Shown here: piece after piece, positions 16,594 to 26,193 of the stretch | How positions within the stretch are numbered: position 1 is the first letter of the stretch | Layout of the letters: each line of letters opens with the position of its first letter | Assembly (NCBI RefSeq): GCF_014905555.1 | Contig: NZ_BNGS01000005.1 | Span: 62,001-126,000 of the forward strand | Origin: Streptomyces sp. Y2F8-2 | Lineage (GTDB): Bacteria; Actinomycetota; Actinomycetes; Streptomycetales; Streptomycetaceae | Direction of reading: 5' to 3' | DNA: 64,000 bases | Notes under the pieces: model-generated | Seen by the model: only the letters and a program-made list of their open reading frames with translations | The model's database searches: none | Told to the model about the DNA's origin: nothing | Made by a program: the position numbers and the translations under genes

Positions 16594-17631
16594 TTGGCGC
16601 AACAGACCATCCGGGCCAGGCTGGTGGACGTCGCACAGGCGGCCGGGGTCTCCAAGGCCACCGTGTCCAAGGTGCTCAACGGCCGCCAGGACCTGTCCGT
16701 CCGGCCGGAGACCCGGCGGCGCGTCCACGAGGCCGCCGAAGCGCTCGGCTACCGTCCCCACTCCGGGGCGCGGGCGCTGGCGGGTGCGAGCACCCACGCC
16801 CTCGCGCTGCTGGTCCCCGCCCTCACCAACCCCACGTACGTCACCATCGCCCGCGGCGCCTACCAGCGGGCCCGTGAGCTCGGCTATCTCTCCCTGCTGG
16901 CCGAGGACTTCGACGGGCAGGAGGCGGACGAGTCCTTCAACGACCTGGTCCAGGAGGGCCGCGTGGACGGACTGCTGATCGCCTCGGCCCGACCCGGTCA
17001 CCCCCTGCTCGACGCACTCCGCCGCAGCCCGGTCCCGCACGTCTTCCTCAACCGGTCGGTCGAGGGGTCCGGCCGGAACGTCACCATGGACGTGGCCCGC
17101 TCCAGCGTCACCGCCCTGGACCACCTGTACGACCTCGGCCACCGCGCGGTCGGCCACATCGCCGGTCCGCCCGGCATCACCCCCAGCGACACCCGCAAGC
17201 AGGCGTTCCTGCGGCACGCCCAGGAGCTCTCAGTCGCCGCTCCGGTCGCCTCCGGCGACTTCACCGAGGACGGCGGCGTGTCCGCGGCACTGGAACTGCT
17301 CCGTCCCGCCGACGGCGGCAAGCACCCCCCGGTCACCGCGCTCTACACCAGCTCGCTGGCCCAGGCCATCGGCGCGATGGGCGCGATCCGGAGCCTGGGG
17401 CTTCGGATACCCGAGGACATCTCGGTGGTCGGCAACGACGACCTGCCCGTCGCCGGGCACCTCCACCCGCCGCTGACGACCGTGGCCATGCCCCTGTACG
17501 AGCTGGGAACCGCCGCCGTCGACGCCCTCGTGGCCGCCATCCGGGGCACGCCGCCAGGAGACGTGGTCGTACCCACCGAGCCGCATCTGGTGCTGCGCGG
17601 TTCCACCGCACGCCCCGGAGACGCACCATGA
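16594..17631 (+). CDS. LacI family transcriptional regulator
   Basis: 345 residues from a TTG start. The LacI HTH and hinge are RLVDVAQAAGVSKATVSKVLNGRQDLSVRPETRRRVHEAAEALGYRPHSGARALAG, followed by a periplasmic-binding-type sensor (LLVPALTNPTYVTIARG, GRVDGLLIASA, ISVVGNDDLPVAGHLHPPLTTV). The stop overlaps the ATG of the SDR gene, so the regulator is in one operon with the dehydrogenase and dehydratase. It most likely senses the sugar or sugar acid of this pathway and also controls the divergent aldolase-kinase-lactonase operon. Confidence 0.9.
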   Translation: MAQQTIRARLVDVAQAAGVSKATVSKVLNGRQDLSVRPETRRRVHEAAEALGYRPHSGARALAGASTHALALLVPALTNPTYVTIARGAYQRARELGYLSLLAEDFDGQEADESFNDLVQEGRVDGLLIASARPGHPLLDALRRSPVPHVFLNRSVEGSGRNVTMDVARSSVTALDHLYDLGHRAVGHIAGPPGITPSDTRKQAFLRHAQELSVAAPVASGDFTEDGGVSAALELLRPADGGKHPPVTALYTSSLAQAIGAMGAIRSLGLRIPEDISVVGNDDLPVAGHLHPPLTTVAMPLYELGTAAVDALVAAIRGTPPGDVVVPTEPHLVLRGSTARPGDAP

Positions 17632-18389
17632 CCGCAGCTCTCGCCCGCTTCGCGCGCCGCACCGCCCTGCTCACCGCGGCCGGCTCCGGCATCGGCGAGG
17701 CCACCGCCCACCGCTTGGCCGCCGAGGGAGCGTCCGTCGTCGTCACCGATGTCGACGCGGAGGCCGCCCACCGGGTGGCCGAGGAGATCGGCGCCAAGGG
17801 GGGCCAGGCGCGCAGCCGCCGTCTCGACGTGACCTCGCCCGACGAGTGGGTCGCCACCGTCGCCGAGATCACCGCGCGGAACCGGCACCTCGACGTGCTG
17901 CATCTCAACGCCGGCCGGAACCTGCCCGGAGCCGCCCACGAACTGGACGACACCTCCTGGCACGACCAGCTGCGGCTCTCCCTCGACTCGGTGTTCTACG
18001 GCGTCCGGGCGACCGTGCCCCTGCTCAGAGCCGCCGGGGGCGCGGTCGTGATCACCTCCTCGATCCACGCGGCCATCGGCTTCCACGGCTTTCCCGCGTA
18101 CGCGGCGGCCAAGGGCGGGATCGGAGCCCTGGTGCGCCAGCTCGCCGTCGAGTACGGCGGTGAGATCAGGTTCAACGCCGTGCTGCCCGGCGCCGTGGTC
18201 ACGGCCCTGTGGGCGCACACGCCTGCGGAGTACAAGGCCAGGGCGGCCGCGCGGACGCCTGTCGGCAGACTCGGGACCCCCGAGGACATCGCGGCCGCCG
18301 TGGCCTTCTTCGCCTCCGACGACGCCTCCTTCATCACCGGACAGAACCTGCTCGTGGACGGCGGCCGCAGCATCAGCGCCCACGAGTGA
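17628..18389 (+). CDS. SDR family oxidoreductase (probable aldose dehydrogenase)
   Basis: 253 residues and a classical short-chain dehydrogenase. The nucleotide loop is TAAGSGIG (16-23, an A-for-G variant of TGxxxGIG), with NAG at 94-96, Ser in ITSSIHA (144/145), YxxxK (Y158, K162) and C-terminal ITGQNLLVDGG. Asp41-Asp43 after strand 2 favours NAD. In context it would oxidise the aldose (for example galactose, fucose or arabinose) to its lactone. It overlaps lacI and is followed after 73 bases by the dehydratase gene. Confidence 0.8.
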   Translation: MTAALARFARRTALLTAAGSGIGEATAHRLAAEGASVVVTDVDAEAAHRVAEEIGAKGGQARSRRLDVTSPDEWVATVAEITARNRHLDVLHLNAGRNLPGAAHELDDTSWHDQLRLSLDSVFYGVRATVPLLRAAGGAVVITSSIHAAIGFHGFPAYAAAKGGIGALVRQLAVEYGGEIRFNAVLPGAVVTALWAHTPAEYKARAAARTPVGRLGTPEDIAAAVAFFASDDASFITGQNLLVDGGRSISAHE

Positions 18390-18462
18390 CATCTCCCGAC
18401 CGCCACCACCACTGCCACCGCCACCCCCTTTCGTGCGCACAGGACCCGGAGGCCGCCGAAAG

Positions 18463-19608
18463 ATGAAGATCACCGGTTACGAACTCTTCCTCGTCGAACC
18501 GCGCTGGCTCTTCCTGCGCGTCGACACCGACGAGGGGATGTCCGGCTGGGGCGAGCCCATCGTCGAGGGCAAGGCGCACACCGTCGCCCGCTGTGTCGAG
18601 GAGATGTTCGACTACCTCGTGGGGCAGGACCCGGCGCGTATCGAGGAGCACTGGCAGACGCTCGCCAAGGGCGGCTTCTACCGGGGCGGTCCCGTGCTGA
18701 TGAGCGCCCTGGCCGGCATCGACCAGGCGCTGTGGGACATCGCCGGCAAGACCCACGGCGTCCCGGTGCACCAGCTGCTGGGCGGTCATGTGCGCGACCG
18801 GGTCCGTGTCTACGGCTGGGTGGGGGGCGAAACCCCCGAGGAGCTGGCGGAGTCGGCGGCCGAGCAGGTCGCCAAGGGCCTGACCGCGGTCAAGCTCAAT
18901 CCCTGCGGTCAGTTGGAGCCGCTCGCCGCGCCCGCCGCCATCCAGGCCATCGTGGACAACGTGACCGCCGTACGCGAGGCCATCGGCCCGGAGTGCGACC
19001 TGGCGCTGGACTTCCACGGCCGGTTCAGCGGGGCGATGTCCCGGCGGGTGCTTCCGTTGCTGGAGCCCCTGCTGCCGATGTTCGTCGAGGAACCGGTGCT
19101 GCCCGAGTTCACCCAGGACCTCGGCGCCGTGGTGCGCTCCACGTCGATCCCCATCGCCACCGGTGAACGGCTCTACTCCCGCTGGGACTTCCGCTCCGCG
19201 CTGGCGGACGGCATCGCCGTGGCCCAGCCGGACATCAGCCACGCCGGCGGCATCTCGGAGACCCGGAGGATCGCCGCGATGGCCGAGACCTACGACGTCA
19301 TGGTCGCGCCACACTGCCCGCTCGGCCCGATCGCGCTGGCCGCCAGTCTCCAACTCGACTTCGCCGCACCGAACTTCCTCATCCAGGAACAGGCGCTCGG
19401 CATCGGCTACGGCGACAGCAGCGGTCTGCCGGCCTACCTCGTCGACGCCGAGCCCTTCACGTTCCGCGACGGCTACATCAAGCGCCTGACCGCGCCCGGT
19501 CTGGGCATCACCATCGACGAGGACGCGGTCCGTGCCGCCGCCGAGCGCGGGCATCGCTGGCGCAACCCGGTGTGGCGCAACGCGGACGGGTCGCTGGCTT
19601 CCTGGTAG
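18463..19608 (+). CDS. dgoD: Enolase-superfamily sugar-acid dehydratase, galactonate dehydratase-like
   Basis: 381 residues of mandelate-racemase/DgoD type. Presumed Mg ligands are D183 (LALDFHGRF), E209 (VEEPVLPE) and E235 (TGERLYSRWD). H185 and H284 (APHCPLGP) are the acid/base pair, an arrangement like that of E. coli D-galactonate dehydratase. It dehydrates an aldonate to the 2-keto-3-deoxy acid. The symbol is given by family resemblance; related subfamilies act on other sugar acids. The ATG has GGAGG 11 bases upstream. A hairpin follows at 19638-19666. Confidence 0.8.
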   Translation: MKITGYELFLVEPRWLFLRVDTDEGMSGWGEPIVEGKAHTVARCVEEMFDYLVGQDPARIEEHWQTLAKGGFYRGGPVLMSALAGIDQALWDIAGKTHGVPVHQLLGGHVRDRVRVYGWVGGETPEELAESAAEQVAKGLTAVKLNPCGQLEPLAAPAAIQAIVDNVTAVREAIGPECDLALDFHGRFSGAMSRRVLPLLEPLLPMFVEEPVLPEFTQDLGAVVRSTSIPIATGERLYSRWDFRSALADGIAVAQPDISHAGGISETRRIAAMAETYDVMVAPHCPLGPIALAASLQLDFAAPNFLIQEQALGIGYGDSSGLPAYLVDAEPFTFRDGYIKRLTAPGLGITIDEDAVRAAAERGHRWRNPVWRNADGSLASW

Positions 19609-19637
19609 CCCCGGTCACCGCCGGACCGGAAGCGTCA

Positions 19638-19666
19638 AGGGCCGCAGGACGCGGTCGCGCGGCCCT
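19638..19666. terminator. Hairpin between convergent dgoD-like and htpG genes
   Basis: Arms AGGGCCGC (19638-19645) and GCGGCCCT (19659-19666) with a 13-base loop. There is no U-run, as is usual in streptomycetes. It could end both transcripts. Confidence 0.45.
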
Positions 19667-19734
19667 CACGCGGAGCATTCCGGGCGACCCGCGCGACCCG
19701 GCGCCCCGAACTCCCGCCGCACCGGCCGGCTGGG

Positions 19735-21642
19735 CTACAGCGTGCGCTCCAGGCGGTCCGCCACCAGCTTCACGAAACGCGCGGGTTCCTTGGGCTGGCC
19801 GCCCTCCGCGAGCACCGCCAGGCCGTGCAGCAGTTCGGTGGTCTCGGCGAGCACGGTGCGGTCCTCGCGTTCCTTGTACGCCTGGTTCAGGCCCTTCACG
19901 AGCCGGTGGTCGGGGTTGATCTCCAGGATCCGCTTGGTGCGCGGCACCTCCTGGCCCATCGCCCGGTACATGTTCTCCAGGGCCGGGGTCAGGTCCTGCG
20001 CGTCCGAGACGATGCAGGCCGCCGACACGGTGAGGCGCGACGACAGACGCACCTCCTTGATGTCCTCGTCCAGCTGTTCCTTCATCCAGCCGAGCAGATC
20101 CGCGTATTCCTCGGTCTGCTTCTCCCGCTCGTCGTCGCCCTTCTCGTCCCCCCGCGCGCCGAGGTCGATCTCACCCTTGGTCACGGACCGCAGTGCCTTG
20201 CCCTCGTACTCCCCCACGGCGTCGACCCACACCTCGTCGACGGGGTCCGTGAGCAGCAGCACCTCGATGCCCCGGTCCCGGAACGCCTCCATGTGCGGGG
20301 AGTTCTCGACGCTCTGCCGGGACTCACCGGTGATGTAGTAGATGTGCTCCTGCCCGTCCTTCATCCGCTCCACATAGCCCTTGAGCGTGGTCGGCTCGTC
20401 GTCGCCGTGCGTGGTGGCGAACGAGGAGACGGCGAGGATGGCGTCGCGGTTCTCGGGGTCGGTGACCAGCCCCTCCTTCAGGACGGCACCGAACTCCCGC
20501 CAGAACGTGGCGTAGCGGTCCGGGGCACCGGTCATCATGTCCTTGACCGTGGACAGGACCTTCTTCGTCAGACGCCGCTGCATCATCCGGATGTGGCGGT
20601 CCTGCTGCAGGATCTCGCGGGACACGTTGAGCGAGAGGTCCGCCGCGTCGACGACGCCCTTGACGAAGCGGAGGTAGGGCGGCAGCAGCGCCTCGCAGTC
20701 GTCCATGATGAAGACGCGCTTCACATACAGCTGCACCCCTCGCTGGAAGCCCTGCGTGAACAGGTCGTGCGGGGCGTGCGACGGGAGGAACAGCAGGGCC
20801 TGGTACTCGAAGGTGCCCTCTGCCTGCAGCCGGATCGTCTCCAGCGGATCGCGCCAGTCGTGGCCGATGTGCTTGTACAGCTCGTGGTACTCGTCGTCGG
20901 AGACCTCGTCGCGCGAGCGCGCCCACAGGGCCTTCATCGAGTTCAGCGTCTCGGGTTCGCGCGCGCTGTCGTCGCCCTCTGCCGTGGCCGCCTGGGGGAC
21001 CAGCCGGATCGGCCAGGTGATGAAGTCGGAGTACCGCTTGACGATCTCCCTGATCTTCCATTCGGAGGCGTAGTCGTGGAGCTGGTTGTCCGGGTCCGCC
21101 GGCTTGAGGTGCAGGGTGACCGCCGTGCCCTGCGGCGCGTCGTCGACCTTCTCCAGCGTGTACGTGCCCTCGCCACGGGACGTCCAACGGGTGCCCTGGC
21201 TCTCGCCGGCGCGGCGGGTCACCAGGGTCACCTCGTCCGCCACCATGAAGCCGGAGTAGAAGCCGACCCCGAACTGTCCGATGAGCCCCTCGGCTCCGGC
21301 CCCGTCCTCGGCCTCCTTGAGCTCCTTCAGGAGGGTGGCCGTGCCGGAGTGGGCGATGGTGCCGATGAGTTGCCCGACCTCGTCGTACGACATGCCGATG
21401 CCGTTGTCCCGCACGGTGAGGGTGCGGGCGTCCTTGTCGATCTCGATCTCGATGTGCAGGTCGGACACATCGGCATCGAGCGTGTCGTCCCGCAGCGCGG
21501 CGAGGCGCAGCTTGTCCAGCGCGTCGGAGGCGTTGGACACGAGTTCGCGCAGGAAGACATCCTTGTTCGAGTAGACGGAGTGGATCATCAGCTGCAGCAG
21601 CTGACGGGCCTCTACTTGGAACTCAAACGTCTGGGTCGGCAT
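19735..21642 (-). CDS. htpG: Hsp90 molecular chaperone HtpG
   Basis: 635 residues, full length for bacterial Hsp90. The GHKL ATP-binding domain shows [31 protein letters not shown] and [17 protein letters not shown]; the middle domain has [27 protein letters not shown]; the C-terminal dimerisation domain ends near 635. It is an ATP-driven cytosolic chaperone. It stands alone and divergent from the GAPDH gene, with 147 bases between them. No CIRCE or HAIR box is recognisable upstream. Confidence 0.97.
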
Positions 21643-21789
21643 GGTTCGCGATTACCTCACGGGTCTTCAGTCGCCGGACGGTTGGTAGTCACTGTAAAAC
21701 ACCACGTGAGGACGGACTGCCGACCCGTTGCCGATAATCGAACAACAAGGGTTAGCATATGAGCGCCGCCTAGCTCGAAAGATAAGACT

Positions 21790-23235
21790 GTGACTGTCAA
21801 CGACGACTCGTTCACCAGCTGGAAGCACCGCGAAGAGATCGCGGAGTCGATGATCCCCGTCATCGGGAGACTGCACCGGGAGCGGGACGTCACAGTCCTC
21901 CTTCACAGTCGCTCCCTGGTGAACAAGTCGGTGGTCAGCATCCTCAAGACCCACCGGTTCGCCCGGCAGATCGCCGGGGAGGAGCTCTCGGTCACCGAGA
22001 CGCTGCCGTTCCTCCAGGCGCTCACCGCCCTCGATCTCGGCCCCTCCCAGATCGACATCGGCATGCTCGCCGCCACGTACAAGGCCGACGACCGGGGTCT
22101 GTCGGTGGAGGCGTTCACCGCCGAGGCCGTCGCCGGCGCCACGGGGGCGAACAAGATCGAGCGCCGTGAGCCGCGTGACGTCGTCCTCTACGGGTTCGGC
22201 CGCATCGGGCGCCTGCTCGCCCGCCTGCTCATCGAGAAGGCCGGCTCCGGCAACGGGCTGCGACTGCGCGCCGTCGTCATACGCGGCGGTGGTGACCAGG
22301 ATCTCGTCAAGCGCGCCTCGTTGCTGCGCCGCGACTCCATCCACGGCCAGTTCCACGGCACGATCACCGTCGACGAGGCGAACGGCACGATCGTGGCCAA
22401 CGGCAACGAGATCAAGGTGATCCACGCCGACGATCCGAGCGAGGTCGACTACACGGCGTACGGCATCAAGGACGCCATCCTCATCGACAACACCGGCAAG
22501 TGGCGCGACCGCGAGGGCCTGTCGAAGCACCTGCGTCCCGGTATCGACAAGGTCGTCCTGACCGCCCCGGGCAAGGGCGACGTCCCCAACATCGTCCACG
22601 GTGTGAACCACGACATGATCAAGCCGGACGAGCGGCTCCTGTCCTGCGCGTCCTGCACCACCAACGCGATCGTGCCGCCGCTGAAGGCGATGGACGACGA
22701 GTTCGGCGTGCTGCGCGGGCACGTGGAGACGGTCCACTCGTTCACCAACGATCAGAACCTGCTCGACAACTACCACAAGTCCGACCGCCGTGGCCGCTCG
22801 GCGCCGCTCAACATGGTCATCACCGAGACCGGTGCCGCCTCGGCCGTCGCGAAGGCTCTGCCCGACCTCAAGGCGAGGATCACCGGCAGCTCGATCCGCG
22901 TCCCGGTGCCGGACGTCTCCATCGCGATCCTCAACCTGCAACTCGCCCGGGAGACCACCCGGGACGAGGTCCTCACCCACCTCCGCGACGTGTCGCTGAC
23001 CTCGCCGCTCAAGCGCCAGATCGACTTCATCAGCGCCCCCGACGCCGTCTCGAGCGACTTCATCGGCTCGCGCCACGCCTCGATCGTCGACGCCGGCGCG
23101 ACCAAGGTCGATGGCGACAACGCGATCCTCTACCTGTGGTACGACAACGAGTTCGGCTATTCCTGCCAGGTCATCCGGGTCGTCCAGCACGTCTCCGGCG
23201 TGGAGTACCCGACCTACCCGGCACCGGCGGTCTGA
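21790..23235 (+). CDS. gap: Glyceraldehyde-3-phosphate dehydrogenase, long GapB-like form
   Basis: 481 residues: a 130-residue N-terminal helical extension (MTVNDDSFTSWKHREEIAES onward) before the Rossmann loop GFGRIGR (135-141). The catalytic cysteine is C289 in SCASCTTN. Standard GAPDH is about 335 residues. The long form matches the second GAPDH (GapB/GapX) of corynebacteria, which works in the gluconeogenic direction. The missing classical Asp after strand 2 (RAVVIRGGG) is compatible with NADP use. GTG start. It is monocistronic and divergent from htpG. Confidence 0.9.
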   Translation: MTVNDDSFTSWKHREEIAESMIPVIGRLHRERDVTVLLHSRSLVNKSVVSILKTHRFARQIAGEELSVTETLPFLQALTALDLGPSQIDIGMLAATYKADDRGLSVEAFTAEAVAGATGANKIERREPRDVVLYGFGRIGRLLARLLIEKAGSGNGLRLRAVVIRGGGDQDLVKRASLLRRDSIHGQFHGTITVDEANGTIVANGNEIKVIHADDPSEVDYTAYGIKDAILIDNTGKWRDREGLSKHLRPGIDKVVLTAPGKGDVPNIVHGVNHDMIKPDERLLSCASCTTNAIVPPLKAMDDEFGVLRGHVETVHSFTNDQNLLDNYHKSDRRGRSAPLNMVITETGAASAVAKALPDLKARITGSSIRVPVPDVSIAILNLQLARETTRDEVLTHLRDVSLTSPLKRQIDFISAPDAVSSDFIGSRHASIVDAGATKVDGDNAILYLWYDNEFGYSCQVIRVVQHVSGVEYPTYPAPAV

Positions 23236-23280
23236 GCGGAGGCGGGTCGGCCTCGACCGGATCCGGCCGGAGGCGGCCGA

Positions 23281-23312
23281 CTCCCGGCACGGCGGACACG
23301 CGGTGCCGGGAG
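23281..23312. terminator. Hairpin between convergent gap and GNAT genes
   Basis: CTCCCGGCAC (23281-23290) pairs perfectly with GTGCCGGGAG (23303-23312) across a 12-base loop, 46 bases after the gap stop. A bidirectional terminator is likely. Confidence 0.6.
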
Positions 23313-23323
23313 CGGGACGCCCC

Positions 23324-24439
23324 TCAGCGTGCTCCGGGTCGCCCTCCGCCGGAGTCCGCTCCGCCCGACGTGCGCAGGGTGCCGACCGTCTTCAGCAGCC
23401 GGTCGGCCGGTTTCCGCAACTCGGGGTGGGCCAGGACCGTGTTGCGCAGGCCCCGCACCGGCCTGCGCCACAGCCGGTACGCCGCCGCCACCGGGTGGGG
23501 GCGGGTGGCGAACCCCTCGCCCACCCGCAACTCCCGGGTCTTGAGCCAGTCCTTGTACTCCTTGTCGCCCCGCCCCAGGTCCACGAGCGTCACACCGTGC
23601 CGGGCCGCCGCCTCGGCCAGCCGGAGGTGCATCATCAAGCCGGGCGAGTAGTAGCGGAGTTCGGGGTCGTAGGCGGTGAACCAGGCCGCGAGCACCGTGC
23701 TGGACCTCGGCCCGAAGTGGGCGGCCATCGGCCGGTCGCCCGCGTACAGCACGGACAGCACGCCGGTGAAGTGCTCCTCGCGGACGCGGGAGAGGTGGTC
23801 CACCAGGTCGACGATCCACGGCCGCGAGAACCGGTCCATCCGTCCGGTCCGACGGTACTGGGCGGACTTCCACTGCATCAGCGTGCGCAGCGCCCGCGGA
23901 TCGCGCTCGTCGAAGACGAACCGCACCTCGCCGACGTCGCGCCCCACGCGGCGCTCCTTCTTCAGGACCGTCTTGGCCAGCCCCGGATACGTGCCGCGCA
24001 GCCAGTGCGGGTAGTCGCCGTCGCCGGGCTTCACATCGATCACGGGTGAGGCGAACGTCCCCGTGACGTGTCGGCCGAAGGGTCTCTGTTCCTCGACGAG
24101 ATGGTCGAACTCGAAGATGGACAACCCGCAGGCCTGCAACAGGTCCTGCGCGTCCCAGGAGATCCCGGGCCGGTGCACGAGGGCCTGGCAGTCGGACAGG
24201 CCCAGACCGATGGCCCGGCCCACGCCCAGGGCGTTGCGCTCGTACGGGAGGAATCCGACGGGCTCCCCGTTCTCGCGGAGCACCGCCACCCGTGCCCCAC
24301 CGCGGTACCGGCCGATCCCGGTGGCGAACTCGGGTGCCAGGAAGGGATTGGCGTACTCGGGCGACACGTCCATGGCCTGGTGCCAGGCCCCGCGCAGCGC
24401 GTCGCTCAGCTCGTGCGGCCGGTGAATGGTGATGTCCAC
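23324..24439 (-). CDS. GNAT family protein of the CelD/BcsL (FemAB-like) type
   Basis: 371 residues. An N-terminal half (ANPFLAPEFATGIGRYRGGARVAVLRENGEPVGFLPYER) and a C-terminal Acetyltransf_6 domain (RTLMQWKSAQYRRTGR, GVLSVLYAGDRPMAAHFGPRSSTVLAAWFTAYDPELRYYSPGLMMHLRLAEAAARHGVTLVDLGRGDKEYKDW) give the double-GNAT layout of CelD-like proteins. These are associated with polysaccharide or peptide-bridge acylation, but no substrate is known here. GTG start. It stands alone. Confidence 0.8.
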   Translation of the reverse strand: MDITIHRPHELSDALRGAWHQAMDVSPEYANPFLAPEFATGIGRYRGGARVAVLRENGEPVGFLPYERNALGVGRAIGLGLSDCQALVHRPGISWDAQDLLQACGLSIFEFDHLVEEQRPFGRHVTGTFASPVIDVKPGDGDYPHWLRGTYPGLAKTVLKKERRVGRDVGEVRFVFDERDPRALRTLMQWKSAQYRRTGRMDRFSRPWIVDLVDHLSRVREEHFTGVLSVLYAGDRPMAAHFGPRSSTVLAAWFTAYDPELRYYSPGLMMHLRLAEAAARHGVTLVDLGRGDKEYKDWLKTRELRVGEGFATRPHPVAAAYRLWRRPVRGLRNTVLAHPELRKPADRLLKTVGTLRTSGGADSGGGRPGAR

Positions 24440-24862
24440 CTCACATCAACCGCCCTTCCGCAGGCTCCGCAAGGAACATGCCGGTGACGGCACAGCCCGG
24501 CAAGGCATGGTGACGACTACTCATGGATCTGCTCGTGGACCGCATGGACGACCGCTCCCCCCTGTGACGCTGTCGCGTCCTGTCACTGCTTCGGGCCCTT
24601 CCGGCCCGGACGCCGTGTACGCGCTCGTGTCACGATCGAGGACCGGGACGAAACACGTTCGGCAGGGATCAAACGTCGCGAAACACTGCGCACGCTGTCA
24701 AGAGCGCCTGCCGTAACGAAAGTGCGCACGGGAGACGTTCCGCTCGGCCGCCTCAGGGCCGCCCCCCTCCCGGACTTACCGTTCCGGCGCGTGCGACACC
24801 CGGCTCGGGCGGTACCCGCCATCGCCTTGCCCAGCCGGGGCTGACTCTCCTAGCCTCATTTT
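24440..24862. other. Intergenic region between the GNAT and MFS genes
   Basis: 423 bases with divergent start points. I see no convincing gene. A CGGGCC-CTTCC-GGCCCG hairpin at 24592-24608 has no adjacent gene end. The MFS promoter is at the right end, with TAGCCT at 24850-24855 and TTGCCC 18 bases before it. Confidence 0.5.
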
Positions 24863-26068
24863 GTGCCGCTCATAAACAAATCAGTCCTGCACAAAGGCGT
24901 GCCGGGCAGCGACCTCACCCGGCTCCGTGTCGCCCTCACCGCCTTCTTCGCCCTCGACGGCTTCGTCTTCGCCGGTTGGGTCGTACGCATCCCGGACGTC
25001 AAGGAGCAGACGGGCGCGTCGGCGAGCACCCTGGGGCTCGCGCTGCTAGGGGTGTCCGCGGGCGCGGTGATCACGATGACGCTGACCGGCCGGCTCTGCC
25101 GCCGGTTCGGCAGCCACCCGGTGACCGTCGTCTGTGCGGTCCTGCTGTCGCTGAGCGTGGCCCTGCCCCCGCTCACCCACTCCGCACCGGCGCTCGGCGC
25201 CGTCCTGCTTGTCTTCGGGATGGCGTACGGAGGCATCAACGTCGCGTTCAACAGTGCCGCCGTCGACCTGGTGGCCGCACTGCGGCGGCCGGTCATGCCC
25301 AGCTTCCATGCCGCGTTCAGCCTGGGCGGCATGGTGGGCGCCGGGCTCGGCGGACTGGTCGCCGGATCGCTGTCGCCCACCCGGCACCTGCTCGGACTGA
25401 CCGTGACGGGCCTGCTCGTGACCGCGGTCGCCGGGCCCACGCTGCTGCGCCAGCGGCCCCCGGAACCGCCGGACAGGGCGCGGCCCGAGGACACCGCGCC
25501 ACACCGTCTCGGCACCCGAACGCGGGGCCTGGTCACCGTGTTCGGCCTGATCGCGCTGTGCACCGCCTACGGTGAGGGCGCGCTGGCGGACTGGGGCGCG
25601 CTGCACCTGGAACAGGACCTCGACGCCCACCCCGGGGTGGCGGCGGCCGGTTACTCCTGCTTCGCGCTCGCCATGACGGTGGGCCGGATCAGCGGGACCA
25701 CGCTCCTCGAACGGCTCGGGCGGGTCCGTACGGTGGTGGCCGGCGGCGCCACGGCATCGGCCGGCATGCTGCTCGGCTCGCTCGCGCCGTCGGTGTGGGC
25801 GGCCCTGCTCGGCTTCGCCGTCACCGGGCTGGGCCTCGCCAACCTCTTTCCGGTCGCCGTGGAGCGAGCCGGTGCGCTCGCGGGCCCGGGCGGAGTCGCG
25901 GTGGCCTCGACACTCGGTTACGGCGGCATGCTCCTCGGCCCGCCCGCCATCGGGTTCATGGCCGACTGGTTCTCACTGCCCACCGCGCTCACCAGCGTGG
26001 CCGTCCTCGCGGCCGTCGCCTCCGCGATCGGATACGGGGCGCGCCGCGCGACCGCAGGCCGCCCGTGA
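24863..26068 (+). CDS. MFS transporter
   Basis: 401 residues, 12 predicted membrane helices. It has the N-half motif AGWVVRIPDVKEQTGASASTLGLALLGVSAGAVITMTLTGRLCRRFG and a central cytosolic loop (about 193-215, PPEPPDRARPEDTAPHRLGTRTRG). It resembles the YbjJ/FucP-related MFS group of unknown cargo. The GTG starts seven bases after a TAGCCT -10 hexamer with no Shine-Dalgarno, which suggests a leaderless message. Substrate not predictable. Confidence 0.85.
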   Translation: MPLINKSVLHKGVPGSDLTRLRVALTAFFALDGFVFAGWVVRIPDVKEQTGASASTLGLALLGVSAGAVITMTLTGRLCRRFGSHPVTVVCAVLLSLSVALPPLTHSAPALGAVLLVFGMAYGGINVAFNSAAVDLVAALRRPVMPSFHAAFSLGGMVGAGLGGLVAGSLSPTRHLLGLTVTGLLVTAVAGPTLLRQRPPEPPDRARPEDTAPHRLGTRTRGLVTVFGLIALCTAYGEGALADWGALHLEQDLDAHPGVAAAGYSCFALAMTVGRISGTTLLERLGRVRTVVAGGATASAGMLLGSLAPSVWAALLGFAVTGLGLANLFPVAVERAGALAGPGGVAVASTLGYGGMLLGPPAIGFMADWFSLPTALTSVAVLAAVASAIGYGARRATAGRP

Positions 26069-26123
26069 CCGGAGGAGGCCGTCGAGGACTTCACACCGGC
26101 CGGGGCGGCCCAGGTCGCCCTTC

Positions 26124-26159
26124 ATACCGGGGTCGCTCTTGATACGGGGGTCGCTCTTG
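26124..26159. repeat. Tandem 18-bp repeat, two copies
   Basis: ATACCGGGGTCGCTCTTG (26124-26141) is repeated directly at 26142-26159 with one base changed (ATACGGGGGTCGCTCTTG). It lies 35 bases upstream of the mycothiol-dependent enzyme start and could be a pair of activator sites or a simple duplication. Confidence 0.7.
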
Positions 26160-26193
26160 CCCTGGAGTGCGCTTCATCCGGCACACTCGCCGC

